Source: Actinernus sp. WN-2022 | Lineage: Eukaryota; Cnidaria; Anthozoa; Actiniaria; Actinernidae | Direction: 5' to 3' | Length of the DNA stretch: 64,000 bases | Assembly (NCBI GenBank): GCA_030867875.1 | Contig: JAOWCC010000239.1 | Location: forward strand, 186,001-250,000 | In this document: positions 32,165 through 44,252 of the stretch, in pieces | Layout of the letters: each line of letters begins with the position of its first letter | Numbering within the stretch: the first letter of the stretch is position 1 | The notes under the pieces: generated by a model | Told to the model about the DNA's origin: nothing | Databases searched by the model: none | Seen by the model: the letters and a program-made list of their open reading frames with translations, nothing else | Made by a program: the position numbers and the translations under genes

Positions 32165-33338
32165 ATGGCGGAAAGTAACACGACTAACACAGCAAAAATA
32201 CGAGAGCTCGTTAAACAAATAAGAGAAAAACGTACAACATCAGCTTCTGATGTTGCAACATCAACTTCCAGTGTCACTAATCGTTCTTCCAGAATGAGCA
32301 AGGTAGGTTAAATTGTGCGTTAAAAAGGCTAGATAACAATGGCTCCTTGTGTACCACGATCTATTCGTTCTGTACAATGGGTGGTCTTTGAATCTATTGT
32401 TTTTGACTTTTGTTTGAAAAGAATGACGTCAGTTGTGCTCTTCTACACGAAGTTAAAGTGCTCCTAATAGATAATACAATACTTTGTGAATCAGTTCTTC
32501 CTGATGTGTATAATATGATGGTTTCATATTTCTAAATTTGAACCTTGCGTTTATGAGTTATTAGAGGTTTGAAATCTCAATATGCAAATTTGATGACGTC
32601 TACCCAGGCTTTTGCCATAACTTATTTATACTTTTTCAAGAAGAACTTATTTTTTTAAATGGGGAAAAAGTTATAATATCATTCATAAAGACTGTGGAAA
32701 TATTATCTAAGTTTTCAAATGTCAATAATTAGCACAGGGGCGTTTTTGTATAATAAATGAAGCCTGGGTAGACGTCATCAAATTTGCATATTCAGCGAGG
32801 GGGGTATTCTGCAGTTTTTTTTTTGGTTTTGTTAATTTATTCTTTAACCATTAAATATGTGATTGTATCACCCTAACATCTCAGATTTATACTGTGCTGC
32901 AAAGATTTTAGCCTCTTTTGTAGGCGTTCTTAGTGTTGCTTCAAACCTTTTGCTACCCACAAATGCCTGCTAAAACATTCCATTCCCTTTAATTGTCTTA
33001 GTGACCAATAGGATCAGTTTTAATAATCTGACATGTCTAATCGATGATGGAAATTTACCAGTTCTTATTGGTTCTTACTGTGAAATAAAAAAAGGCTAAT
33101 AGCTTCTTTCTGATACAAATTTAACTGGTCACAAAGTATGTTCTTTGTTAACTGTTATACATTCTTTTTCCTTCAGGGAAGGAAGCCCTTGTATATTTAC
33201 TTTGGCTGGAAAAAAAGAAGAGCTAATGGAAAGTATACCCAAGTAAGGCTCCCAGATGGTGGGGGGCTGAGGCGCCATCCATTTGAAGAAGGAGTATCAT
33301 TGGACAGATTGATATCACAAATAGAGTACAAACACTAA
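32165..33338 (+). CDS. small spliced gene at the left end of the giant element
   Basis: Exon 1 is 32165-32302 (ATG in ATCATGGCGG; 46 codons), with donor AG|GTAGGT. Exon 2 is 33177-33338, after acceptor TTTTTCCTTCAG, joined in phase 0. The joined product is 99 residues: a Lys/Thr/Ser-rich start (KIRELVKQIREKR) and a second part with YIYFGWKKRR, VRLPDGGGLRRH and EEGVSLDRLI. The R/G-rich patch resembles the N-terminal segment of larger transposon-associated proteins I remember from cnidarians and fish, so this may be a stub of a longer protein. The stop codon lies in the left arm of an 82-bp palindromic insertion (33322-33403), supporting truncation. Confidence 0.55.
32579..32792. mobile_element. 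MITE in the intron of the small gene
   Basis: About 31 bases of inverted repeat (ATATGCAAATTTGATGACGT...) at 32579-32610 and 32761-32792 enclose about 150 AT-rich bases. No clear target duplication. Confidence 0.8.
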
Positions 33339-33403
33339 AAGCATGCAATACTTTGCACTATTTAATACTATTTATGTTGCACGCTTTTAGTGTTTGTACT
33401 CTA
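33322..33403. mobile_element. 82-bp palindromic insertion ending the small gene
   Basis: TAGAGTACAAACACTAAAAG and its reverse complement form 27-bp arms with a 28-base loop; TA at both ends suggests a TA target. The left arm contains the in-frame stop of the small gene. Confidence 0.8.
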
Positions 33404-34043
33404 TTTTAGTGAAATGTTGATTTACTCACCACTAGTGCAATATACACTTAAATGTCATGAAAACTTTAAAAACTTTAAAAATGCATATTTTGGAAAGGCA
33501 ACCAAACTTGAGAATAGTTGCCCAGAGGGTTAGGGTAAAGGAAAAAGTACATAGGGTAATTATATAGCCCTTCTATTGGCTTGTTTCAGTTGAATTGATA
33601 AAAAATATTAATAGTCATAGTCAAAAATGGAGGGTAGTCTACTAAAGACTTCAAGAGCAGTATTTTCATCACAAGGTTATTTTGGTGATTTAATGAACTC
33701 AATAATACAGAATGACTTGTAATACATCATTGCATAATTATTTTTTACCAAAAGCTCTGTTAGCAATCAGGCTACTTAGGTATTTCAAGAGAAATACTTC
33801 TGTTTATATTTTTGCATAAAAGGCATTATTATCAAAGCTTTATTGTTAGACATGTTGATAATCAAATTATTAATAAATGACATAAGATTGTCACAATATA
33901 GTTATTTTGTTAATATTGAAATTTTAAGTTCATGTTTCGCTAGGTCCTAACACGAAAACTTAATGCAAACTTAGGACCTAGGCATTATATAACATTTGTT
34001 TTTGTTAAATAAGCAAAGCCTAATTACTTAACTTTCTTCTTAT
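33404..34043. other. AT-rich spacer inside the giant element
   Basis: No gene or clear repeat seen. A partial inverted pair (GGTCCTAAC... / TTAGGACCTAGG) at 33942-33981 is the only structure noted. Confidence 0.4.
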
Positions 34044-34188
34044 TAGAGTGATTTCATTTAACCCGTGAAACAAAATCTAATAGTCAATCTATAATGGTCA
34101 ATACAAAATAGAAAAAGACAATGCAATTAAAGACTACTAAGGTGTATTAGACTAATATATATTTCACGGGTTAAATGAAATCACTCTA
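34044..34188. mobile_element. 145-bp MITE with 27-bp perfect TIRs
   Basis: Both ends read TAGAGTGATTTCATTTAACC inward and stay identical for 27 bases. If the outer TA is the duplicated target, the ends begin GAGTGATTTC, as in Tc1/mariner-type MITEs. A related copy lies at 46794-46933. Confidence 0.9.
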
Positions 34189-34311
34189 AGATAAAAATAA
34201 TAATAAAAAAGGCTTGTACTAATATTCCATAGAAAAAAAAAGTGAAATAAAAAAGGATGTCTATTTCAATAAACTATTATTTATCCTATACGGTATAAAC
34301 AAGTGATTTAC

Positions 34312-34382
34312 TAGAAAAACTAATTGAAAGGGAAATGTTTCATTGTCATCTTGACAGTTGTCTTTTTCAATTAGTTTTTCTA
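34312..34382. mobile_element. 71-bp palindromic MITE
   Basis: TAGAAAAACTAATTGAAA and its reverse complement flank a 35-base loop. TA at both ends is consistent with a TA target duplication. Confidence 0.8.
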
Positions 34383-34460
34383 AATTAACTTATATTAAAA
34401 TAAGTGATTCCCCTCTTTCAAATAAGACCAAATAAGCTTATTTTACAGTGAGGATACTCA

Positions 34461-34680
34461 ACATTATTATATAGCACAGATACTACGCGCGTTCTTATTG
34501 GTCGATTGGCGGGCCGTAACTTCCCGTACGGCCCGCTGAAAACAGAAAAGTAAGGAAAGGCTATATAATAAATATCTTATTAACCTCGCTTGCTCGGTCC
34601 GTACAGGAAGTTATGGATCCTCGGTCCATAACTTCCCGTACGGACCTCGCGCTCGGTTAATAAGAGGTATGTAGTATTGC
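34461..34680. repeat. structured repeat with CGTACGG hairpins
   Basis: Contains GGGCCGTAACTTCCCGTACG in two forms and a strong inverted pair (CGGTCCGTACAGGAAGTTAT / ATAACTTCCCGTACGGACC) around the central GGATCC. It resembles other cnidarian repeats with TTAATAAG-type borders, but I cannot assign a class. Confidence 0.6.
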
Positions 34681-34850
34681 ATTCCATATATAGTATTGGA
34701 TGGTAGTTTTATTGATATTTTCTATTTTTCTTCATTTTTTCATACTGAAATAATTACAGACATATTATTTATTTAAAGTACAGTGAACCTAAACAAAAAC
34801 AATGAACTCGTAGAATAATATAAAGACTATATTGACCCAGGGAACCAGAG

Positions 34851-35177
34851 GTAAAAACATGTCACAGTAAGTCGGCTTTTTAATGTACTTCCGGTACTGC
34901 CTGCAGCTACTTCCGGTTTGAGATGGCAGCCATTATAAACATTTGGTTTTACTTGTACAAATCTTGTCCTGTGTTGCTTGAAATATCAAACAAAATATTT
35001 ACCTAGCTGGTATAGATGGTTGAAGACATTATTTGGCCGTTTTAAGTACAACCACAAGAGTTAAGAGAGTTTTTAATCAAATGAAATTTTACTTCCGGTC
35101 CAAGATGGCGGCCATTTTGAAAACATCCTCTTAACTTGACTACGCACTAATTTTCGCGATGGCACCATATCAGATAT
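34851..35177 (+). repeat. 327-bp perfect direct repeat, copy 1
   Basis: Identical base for base to 44571-44897. Both copies begin exactly at GTAAAAACATGTCACAG, so this is a real terminus. The similarity continues imperfectly for about 70 more bases. The 9.4 kb between the copies contains the 2.7 kb TIR element and the PIN/CXC frame. Confidence 0.95.
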
Positions 35178-35431
35178 TGATTAGCACATCGAAACCCATC
35201 TCTGTGCCAAATTTCGTGCTTTTAGCCAAAAGTGAACAATTATCGCACATTTGGAGCGGATAGGTGCAGATTTTAGGTCGAATTGTTCACTGTTGGCTAA
35301 AAGCATGAAATTTGGCAGACAGATGGGTTTTGATGTGCCAATCAATATCTGATATGGTGCCATCGCGAAAATTAGTGCGTAGTCAAGTTAAGAGGATGTT
35401 TTCAAAATGGCCGCCATCTTGGACCGGAAGT
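35091..35431. repeat. foldback, about 150-bp arms
   Basis: ACTTCCGGTCCAAGATGGCG and the following 130 bases are repeated as reverse complement ending at 35431, with about eight differences and a spacer of roughly 35 bases. It overlaps the end of the 327-bp direct repeat. The copy near 44.9 kb has only the left arm. Confidence 0.9.
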
Positions 35432-35709
35432 GAGAGTTGTCGTCACCGGAAGTTGTGTTAACTTAGCAAAAAATAACTACAGTTTATCCTAACCTCTGCA
35501 AAAGTAATTTACTTCTAATGTTTGAGGGTATTTTTTTCAAAATCGCCCCAAAAAACGAAACAGGCCCTTATTTCAAGCATGTCAAGGCTTTGTTTAGGGG
35601 CTTATACGCGGATAAGTAGTGTTTTTTCAATATCTCGGTACAGGAATAAGCTATGGGAACTAAACTTGGCAGTTATCTTGGTCTCGTGGCCCATATAATT
35701 TCTGAACAC
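35432..35709. other. spacer left of the 2.7 kb TIR element
   Basis: AT-rich non-coding sequence. It becomes continuous with 38464 onward once the TIR element and one TTGG are removed. Confidence 0.4.
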
Positions 35710-35779
35710 TTGGGGCCTCGCGCACGGTGTTGGTGATCACTCGCGTAACATAAACATCACTTCGTACATCGTGCGTTAT

Positions 35780-36005
35780 ACATCGTGCATCGAGCCTTCC
35801 TGAAATGCTCGATGCACGATGGCTGATGCACGATGCTCGAATATCGAGCCTGCATTCCTTTCCTCGTGCATCTATCGTGCCTTCATGGAGCTTAGATCGA
35901 GCCTTGAATGATTTTGGATCGTGCCTTCATCGAGCCTGGTATCGTGCCTGCATCGAGCCCGGCATCGTGCCTTGACGAGCCTTGGATCGTGCCTTCATCG
36001 AGCGA
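35780..36005. repeat. ATCGTGCC/ATCGAGCC iterated block, left
   Basis: Irregular direct repeats of CATCGAGCC and ATCGTGCCTTC, plus local hairpins such as ATCGTGCATCGAGC / GCTCGATGCACGAT. A matching block is at 37837-38030. Confidence 0.85.
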
Positions 36006-36280
36006 ACTTTTGCTGCAAGTTGTTTGGTTTCTTTTAAAATGTATGGGTTAGTATCGCTATTTGTTTACGAAGGATCTAATTGTGAAGGAATTTGGAAACG
36101 TTTGGTCGATATGGCGAAAATAGTGCTAAAAACCCACTTTTGACGCGCCCGCCAGGAACCCACTTCGCGGTAAACTGAAGAGCGAATAGAAATTTAAGCT
36201 AAAATTAGACCTAGACCCGACGAGTTTTACATGAAGTCGAACCTCGTGGTGTTCACAACAGTTTTTTTTCGACGTCAAAA

Positions 36281-36484
36281 ATGCTTTTTATGGATGAAAA
36301 CAGACCTGTACTTCACTTTAAATGCACTGAGTTTCAATTACAACTTTACCAAGAACCCGAATGGCATAATCTGGAGACAAAAATGTGCATATTTGTGGAA
36401 GATTTAAAAGTTGAAAACAGGCACGTTGAAATCACTGAAAAACTTGACAAAATGAGCTGTAGAAGAATACGAACAAACTTGTAA
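36281..36484 (+). CDS. short open exon with splice donor inside the 2.7 kb element
   Basis: ATG opens 67 codons, balanced in composition (MLFMDENRPVLHFKCTEFQL...), ending at a consensus donor, CTT|GTAAGTACT, two bases before the in-frame stop. This looks like a coding first exon; no matching downstream exon was found in phase. It could be a captured host exon or the start of a degenerate element gene. Confidence 0.35.
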   Translation: MLFMDENRPVLHFKCTEFQLQLYQEPEWHNLETKMCIFVEDLKVENRHVEITEKLDKMSCRRIRTNL

Positions 36485-37836
36485 GTACTAACTAGTAAAT
36501 AGTCTCGTCTTATACGCCCGTTACAAAATGTGAATGCTGATTTTCTCAACCCATATGTAATAAAAAATCTGATTTCTTTGATGAAACTGTGTCATTGTGT
36601 GCTAGCTTACGCGTGTTCACGGTGTTGTCGGAATAATTTCTTTGTACCGCGATTTTAGCTGAAGTTTTCTTTGTGTTTATGGAAGTCTGCATGTACAGCC
36701 ATTTCAGCTTTTGTGTATTTAATTTGACAGCTACATGTATATAGTTATTTATCCAGCTTCGAACGTTCAATTCATTCGTTTTTGCTGCCGTCATTTTCAT
36801 CGAACTTGCGAGAGTCGGAAGCTTTTTTAAATTATGATCTATAAAGTTGAATTTTAGCCAATAAACGGAAATTAGAAAGATACTTTAAATTAGTATTTGC
36901 CTTCATGTGACAAGTTGTAGTTATAGTTTCTTTCAAAATGTAGGAAGAGTTGTGAAGGAATTTGGAAAATCTTGAGCGGTCAAGATGAAAACTTTTGCTC
37001 GCTGAACAAGATGACTCTGGCTGCTGCAATCTGAATGATTGACCCCTCACGGAGCTGCCATATAATAAAGAGATAAGTTATTATACCATTTGAATGTCCT
37101 GATATATGCCTGATATAGGATTGTAAAGATTAAGTGGATCAGTTGAAAAAGGCGATTATTCTAGAAACTGAATTCGGTTACACAGAGTGAACCGATTCTC
37201 TAAATCTCTCGACTCTCTTAAAAAAACAGTACGTACATTGCATCCACTCTTTGCCATCCTTCATCAAAATTTTCTCACTGAAGTATATGGTGCATCCAAA
37301 ATGAAGAAACTATATATTTGTACATAAGAAAGATATGCAAATAGGAATTAATTCCTTGGCTGATAGATGTACATGTAGTATGGACTATGGTCAATCTGAG
37401 CAACATTTCTTTGAAACTATGTTTACTCAAATAAAGCCAGCAGTTTTTAATAGTATGGCTCGCAGTTTAAACTGATCATGAACCACAGATAGCCAGATTT
37501 TTCAGGCTAAACCACAGACTGAAAAGATTATTGCAAATACTACATGGTCCAGTTTTAATTTTCATCTCTTTTCTTTCATAGCTAGTGCTTCTGACTTGAG
37601 TAACGACATGACTGCACGTATATATATTAACATCTAAAACCTTGATCAGGCACTAAAAGTGCATGGACCCAATTTGTCAAAACCTGAAAACAGTTTCATT
37701 CACAAGGAGAAAGAAGTGACAGAAGTCTACTGCTTCAACTTCAATTCTATTATGCATTTTGGGTGTTTTTCGGTATTTCTCTCACTTTAGACTCAAGTTG
37801 GTTTGTGCAGTGATTATGCAAATGTTATGCCCCTGG

Positions 37837-38030
37837 CATCGTGCCTTCATCGATCCTTGGATCGTGCCTTCATCGAGCCTTTGCCTGAATATTATCGTGC
37901 CTTTATAGAGCCCTAATGGTGCCCTCATCGAGCCTAACATAAAAGGCACGATCTAGAACTTTGAAGGCTCGATAATCGTGCCTCGATGCTCAATCCGAAC
38001 ATCGAGCCCCGAGGGCACGATACGCGAATC
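37837..38030. repeat. ATCGTGCC/ATCGAGCC iterated block, right
   Basis: Right-hand counterpart of the block at 35780-36005, containing repeated ATCGTGCCTTCATCGA words in both orientations. Confidence 0.85.
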
Positions 38031-38463
38031 TGGCAATTTTGTGCAATTAAAATGACAGTCTAACGCTATAAAATGGATTGTGTTTGTAAAACCATCAGCA
38101 AACCACAAAAAATACGAAGTGCAAATGAAACTATAGTTAATGTGCATCACAAATGTATAACCTTTTGCCGGATGTTGCGGCTCGTTTCGAAGGTGAGTGA
38201 CATCGAAGTTTTTCTATAGGGATGAAAAATAGGTCAAAAACAGCTAAAATTAAGTCGTATGCTTTAGAAAAAAAAGTGATTTTAAAAATCGTTTCTAAAC
38301 TTCAGAAAACGATTTTCACTCCTCTTGGTGCACATGAACTACATTATCTTCCTGTGAAAAATCTAGCTTCTACATTAAAGCATGGTGAAATTATGACACT
38401 AAATCTAGCGTTAGACTGTAAAATGTGAAAAGGTGATCACCAACATCGTGCGCGAGGCCTTGG

Positions 38464-39689
38464 TTGCCATGGAAACTAGATTTAAGGGTGTTCTTTTCTC
38501 AATTTAATATTTCAGCGTTTAAGTAAAAAATGGGGTCTATAGAACATACTCCCTTCTCCAAACTTTTATTTCAGTATCAAGTAAAGAGTGTGTCTACATC
38601 CATTTCTGCCTCGTATGGTTGTCCAGTATATCTAGTAACAGATATATTAAATGAAGTATGTTGCTATGGCTACTGTTCTCACGGTCACGTGATTTAAGTA
38701 CAAGCATGCCAAGCACCAAAGTTGTGTCTTTGTTTAACTAACACATTTATGAACTGATATCAGAAAAAGATTGGTGTTCTTGTGCCCCATTTACAAAATC
38801 AGAAGTTCCCGGCTGAGCCCCCTTAATTGATGTTGCCATGGTAACGACGTACTGGAAAAATTGTAATGTAACAAACAACACCTTGTGGCCAATTTTGGTT
38901 GCTCTAACTGTTAAACCTAAAGAGATATTAACCGAAATTGAAATTTGCACCTAATTAGCATATTTCGCCAGCAAGCCAAGCCTTAGCATGCTTGGTGATT
39001 TACGTAAATACTGCGTGTGCTGCACTGTAACCGGACGTGATACGAAACAGTACCATTTACAACATGTATCAAACATTTAATCCACAATTATCAAATATGA
39101 TTTCCTGTTATTAAATTTTAAAGAAATGATACCGAGATAGACTGGTAAATTACCCAGAAATCTAGCGGGAAACTAATTTGCATTTCAAGTCCGCCATCTT
39201 TTTCTCTGACGAAAGGAGGGAAGGATTTTTGCAAGCTATAAGCTAGGTTGATTGTCAGAAAACAAAAAATAGCGCAACATGTAAGTATGTAAATTGATAA
39301 GAGATGTAAAAGAGACAGTATTTTTAGTTATTTGGCATGCATCGTAAGAAGACCTGAACAGATCACTACACTGTATGCACTGTAAGTACATATTTTACGC
39401 CTGCTATATGAGTTGGTTAATTCAAAATGGAGCGTTCTCTTGTGTAAAGATTCTCTCATATCACTCGAGGAAATGTAATTAAAGAATGAAATTCACCATT
39501 AGGGAGAAAAAATTGTAGTTAAAACTACTACTGATATAAACGGATGGTAAAAAAGACGTTTTTCTGGCATAGTCATGAAGTTATTATATTATTAATTTTG
39601 TTGATATGGAGCTCATTGGATTGTGTTTGACAATTCATTCAGATTAATTTTCATCGAGCTTAGCCTATAATCGAAAATTTTCGATTTCA
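38464..39689. other. non-coding region upstream of the PIN/CXC frame
   Basis: No gene supported. It probably holds the promoter and 5' region of the PIN/CXC reading frame. Confidence 0.4.
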
Positions 39690-42600
39690 TTGAAGGAACT
39701 GTCAATGTCTAATAGCGGTGACCAAGGCTTAGAGAAGACAAACTGGTCTCGTTGTGTTATTTGCCAGCAAATAACCAAGGAGCCGTTGCAGTGCCCAGCT
39801 GATACCAAGCGCCAGTCTGATGCTGGGGCAGGCTACAGAACTTTGGCTTCCAATATAACAAAGTTTCACGACCTCGATTGTATGCCAAGCGATGTAAATC
39901 TTTCTAGGCTTGACGAAGGGGAGGGGATCGAGGATACTTTTTCACGGCATAAAGCTTGATGGTACAAAAGCTGCTACGCCCTTTTCAATTCCAACAAACT
40001 CAAAAGAGCGGAGAAGAGGCGCGCACAAGAACAGGAGCTTCAAGTCGGGGGAAAGTGCACACGCTCCACCTCTTCTGTCTCTGTAGAAAGTACTGGCACT
40101 TGCTTTTTATGCGACGATCCTGCGGCTCGAAACAAGCCCCTTCACAACGTTTCGACCCTCGGCTTGGATTCCAGAGTTCGTGAATGTGCATTAGCTCTAC
40201 AAGATCAAAAGCTGATAACTAAACTTAGCGAGGGAGGAGACCTTGTAGCGCTCGAAGCGAAATATCACGCCTCGTGTTTAACTGATCTGTATAAAAAAGC
40301 CAAGACATCGGCGTGCAATGATGAACTAGATAATGAGAATAGCATTGGTTCTGAAGGGATTGCACTAGCAGAGCTTGTTCTCTACATTGAAGAGTCGGAT
40401 CTCACAGTTTTCAAACTTGCAGATTTAGCTAAAGCATACAAGTCCCGCCTGGAGCAGCTTGGTATTACTACTACGACTGCACGAGTAAACACCACACGAT
40501 TGAAGGAACGAATTCTCTCTCACCTTCCTGGTTTAGAGGACTACAGCAGTGGTCGTGATGTTTTTCTTGCCTTCAAAGATGATCTCGGACGTATGATCCA
40601 GAAAGTTCACCAAGAAGACTGCGTTGCAGAGGCCATACATCTTGCCAAGGCCGCCAGTATTGTCCGTAAAGATATGCTGGCAATGAAATATTCATTTGAT
40701 GGGACATTCGACACCAACTGCCAGGCAAACTCGGTCCCCGCATCCCTAGTATCTCTCGTGAATATGATTCTATACGGCCCAAATATTGAAAATCAAGCCA
40801 GCACTGCGTCTAATTCACAAGCATGTCTCACTATAGCCCAGTTGATGCAATTCAACAGCTACCTTCGTCGGCGGGAAGGAGACGTCGTAAAGCGAGAGCG
40901 CAGGAACAAAGCCCGCGAGACGCCACTGGCCATATACACTGGACTGTCCATCCATGCAAAGACGCGCAGTCGTGATCTAATTGAAATGATGCACAGTCTG
41001 GGTCTCAGTGTTTCCTACGACAGAGTTCTCGCCATCTCAACAGATTTGGGGAATGACATTTGTCGACGCTATGAAGAAGATAATGTTGTTTGCCCTTCAA
41101 ATCTTCGCCTGGGTTTGTTTACCACCTCTGCTGTCGATAACATTGATCACAATCCCAGTTCTACTACTGCACACGATTCAGTCCACGGGACAGGGATATC
41201 TCTATTCCAGAATGTCACTCCCGACGCTCCTGGGATTGCTCGAGCGCAAATTGGTATTGAGCAATCAGTGAGCGCTGGTTCCAAAACCGTGGCAGAGCTA
41301 CCCAAGTCCTACACGGAGGTTACACCGGCGGTTATGCAAAGCACCAAACCCGTGGTCCCAGAAATCAGTAACCAACTTCAAAGAGATGGAAGTGCAATTG
41401 ACCGCGCCCTCGGAGAAGAAAAGGGGTGGCTGCAAAATGCAGAGCAGAATGTCGCTGATAGAGAGAGTCTGGAGGATGGCACAAATGTATCGTGGTCAGC
41501 GTATCACTCGACCAGGGATCAAGAGCATCACACACGCTCATCTGCCATATCTGCTCTTCTGCCTCTTTTCCCTGATCAGGCTAAGTCAGTATCAATGATC
41601 CGACATGCTATGGATGTGATCAAGGCAGCTGTGCATTACCTGAATCCTGGTCAACGTCCAGTATTTGCTGTTGATCAGCCGCTGTATGCTGTAGCAAAAG
41701 AAATTCAGTGGAACTGGCCGGAACGTTATGGGGAGCAGAAGTTTGTGATCATGTTTGGAGGCTTGCATATCGAAATGGCTTTTCTAAAAGCCATCGGCAA
41801 TTGGCTGGAGGATAGCGGATGGACTGCAGCATTGGTAGACGCAGATGTTGCATCAGCTGGAACAACGGAGTCTTTTCTTAAGGCCGCAAGCGTTACCCGT
41901 ACTCGACGAGCTCATCAAGTGACGGCAAGCAGTCTGTACATATTGCTCCAAAAGGCATATACCAAGTACAAAGAGGACGTGACAAGTGAAGACAACGCCC
42001 TTCCCTTTGACAACTGGTGTAAGCAGCAGGCCTCAGCCGCGCCACAATTCCTCTACTGGTATACCACATTCCAGCTTGAGCTGCTTCTGTTGACGTATAT
42101 TAAATCACTTCGTCAATGGAACTTCGCACTTTACATTGACGCTATCTATGACATGCTGCCTTGGTTTTTTGCCCTTACCCATACGAACTATGCGCGCTGG
42201 CTTTCCGTCCATTTTCGCGACATGGTCACCCTCGAGAGGACAGCTCCAGACGTCGCCTCGCAGTTTGAGAAGGGATGTTTCACTGTCCACAAGTCGCCGA
42301 GACGCTTCTCGGCAATTGCCATTGACCAGGCTCATGAGCAAAATAATGCCATGGTGAAAGGTGATGGCGGCGCTGTAGGTCTCACGGAAAACCCAGCTGC
42401 TCTTCGGAGATGGATGACGTCCGGCCCAGAGATAGCAAGGCTTGTTAACGAGTTTGAAGCAAGCATGTCCACAAGTACAGAAGATGTGTGTAAAGACAGT
42501 CATCATGAGACGCAGAGAAGCCATCAAGTATCCTTTTTCAAAGATGTAAAATCTCTGGTGGCAAGCATGGAAGACCTAGGAAATCCCTTCCTGAAAGATA

Positions 42601-44252
42601 GTCGAGACCTTCTCACCATCGATACTAAGCAGCTTGCAGGGCCAGATGCGGTGACTCGATTGCATGAGATTTAATCAGTCGGCAGAAATCAGCGTGACAG
42701 CTTTATATCTGAGTGCTTGATGCAACGCAAGAAATCCATCTACGTTCCAATAAAGCGAAATAAAATCAGCTTGTTCTGTTCATCTCCGCCAAAGACGTCA
42801 AAGGCAGCGCAGCAGTTATCGTCAGTGAAGAGTGACTGTTCTCTTTTTGCAAGGCTATTCATATCTTGCCAGACAAGGGATGGCGACATTGATGATTTCT
42901 TCAGGCACGAGAACCAAGCGTGTCCCTCATCCATCTCTAGTCTGGGCACCTTACGTCTTCCAAGGAAGAAGTCAGAGCTGGCGGACTGCCTCCAAGCTAG
43001 TATCACAGTCCGAAGTGAGATGCCTGAACAAAATGATGTGATCATCATCGACGGAGCTGTACTCGTGAATATGATAATGCCAGGCGCAACAGAGAGAACA
43101 TTTTCCGACTATGCGACACAGTCCATTCTACCCTACATACAGGCGCAAGCTCGTCGTGTTGATCGTCTAGATGTCGTGTGGGACGAATATGTTGACAACA
43201 GCCTGAAAGCCACCATAAGATTCAGTCGAGGAATTGGAGTCCGGCGGCGTGTTGCAGCTAGTAACCAGCTTCCGCGGAAATGGAATGACTTCCTACGCGT
43301 GAATGAGAACAAGAGTGAGTTATTCAAGTTCTTGGCAGGATGTATTGCCGCCATCAACATAGAGAAGCAATTGATCACCACATGTGGAGGAGTGCTATGT
43401 ACTCTGCCACGTAATGTATCAAGCCTGTCCCCGTGCACGCATGAGGAAGCTGACACCAGAATGTTGCTTCACGTACAGGACGCAGTTCAACAGGGCTACA
43501 ATAAGATCTTGCTCAGAACTGTAGACACCGATATACTTGTGCTGGCAGTCGCGGTGTTCACACAGCTTCCAGGGCATGCTCGACCTGAGTTGTGGGTGGC
43601 GTTGGGAACTGGTGCTCATTTGCGCTATATCCCTGCACACGAGTTGTCTAGCAGCCTGGGTCCACAAGTATCAAAGGCACTCCCTGTGTTCCACGCCTTC
43701 ACTGGCTGCGATACCGTGTCTTGTTTTTGTGGAAGAGGGAAGAAAACAGCTCTCGAAGCGTGGAAATGCTACCCAGAGGTCACTGAGGCGTTTTTTTCTC
43801 TAGCCAACTGCCCAACTACCATTAACGATACTTGCATGCAGCACCTTGAGCGCTTCGTGGTACTCTTGTATGACAGGACCAGCAGCAAGACCACAGTGAA
43901 CGAGGCAAGGAAGCAGTTGTTTGCCCAGAAAGGTAGGGCCCTGGATGCAATACCCCCAACCAGAGCATCTCTACTAGAACACGCAAAACGCACCGCTTAC
44001 CAGGCAGGTTACTGCTGGGGACAAGCCCTTACTCCACGTCCAGTGCTACCAAGTCCGCAGCAGTGGGGTTGGACATCAGATGAAGGCCGTTGGAAGCCAT
44101 TCTGGACAGCACTTCCTGAGATCACAAAGTCGTGTCGGCAGCTCGTCCGCTGTGGATGCAAGAGAGGATGTCGGGGAAACTGTTCTTGTGTGAAGGTTGA
44201 CCTGCACTGCACCGCACTCTGTTCGTGCACTGATGAATGTGGAAACAGATGA
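39690..44252 (+). pseudogene. PIN-like nuclease / tesmin-CXC mobile-type protein, two in-frame stops
   Basis: A single reading phase of about 1,520 codons is interrupted only by TGA at 39957 and TAA at 42672; no frameshift is needed. The N-terminal part has Cys pairs (CVICQ, CFLCDD), a helical region with LAKAYKSRLEQLG, and the conserved block FAIDQAHEQNNAMVKGDGGAVGLTENP-like near 42310-42390. After the TAA come acidic motifs typical of a PIN/FEN-like nuclease (HEEADTRM, VDTDILVLAV, FTGCDTVSCF) and a C-terminal CXC domain with RCGCKRGCRGNCSC. I recall many copies of such proteins in cnidarian genomes, which suggests a mobile or domesticated family; the activity is not established to my knowledge. 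TGA within a former CGA/AGA-like context suggests recent C-to-T decay. Confidence 0.75.

Larger units (their letters stand above)
35710..38463. mobile_element. 2.7 kb TIR element with 4-bp TSD and 20-bp internal iterations
   Basis: The element spans 35714-38459. Ends read GGCCTCGCGCACG inward, continuing through GTGTTGGTGATCAC with one difference, and TTGG flanks both sides. Inside each end are repeated ATCGTGCCTTCATCGAGCCT words (about 35840-36000 and 37837-38030). No transposase is visible, so it is non-autonomous; the superfamily is unknown. Confidence 0.8.

Noticed and set aside
31924..32218. Open frames encoding repeated TSNFELR/TSNFKLQ heptapeptides on plus and a KFEVRSS repeat on minus
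   Set aside because: A 7-bp tandem repeat is open in several phases because 21 bases equal three units; this is a DNA array next to a TIR, not a protein.
35780..38030. CRISPR-like array of about 20-bp repeats
   Set aside because: Repeats are contiguous, irregular and in both orientations, with no unique spacers, inside a eukaryotic TIR element.
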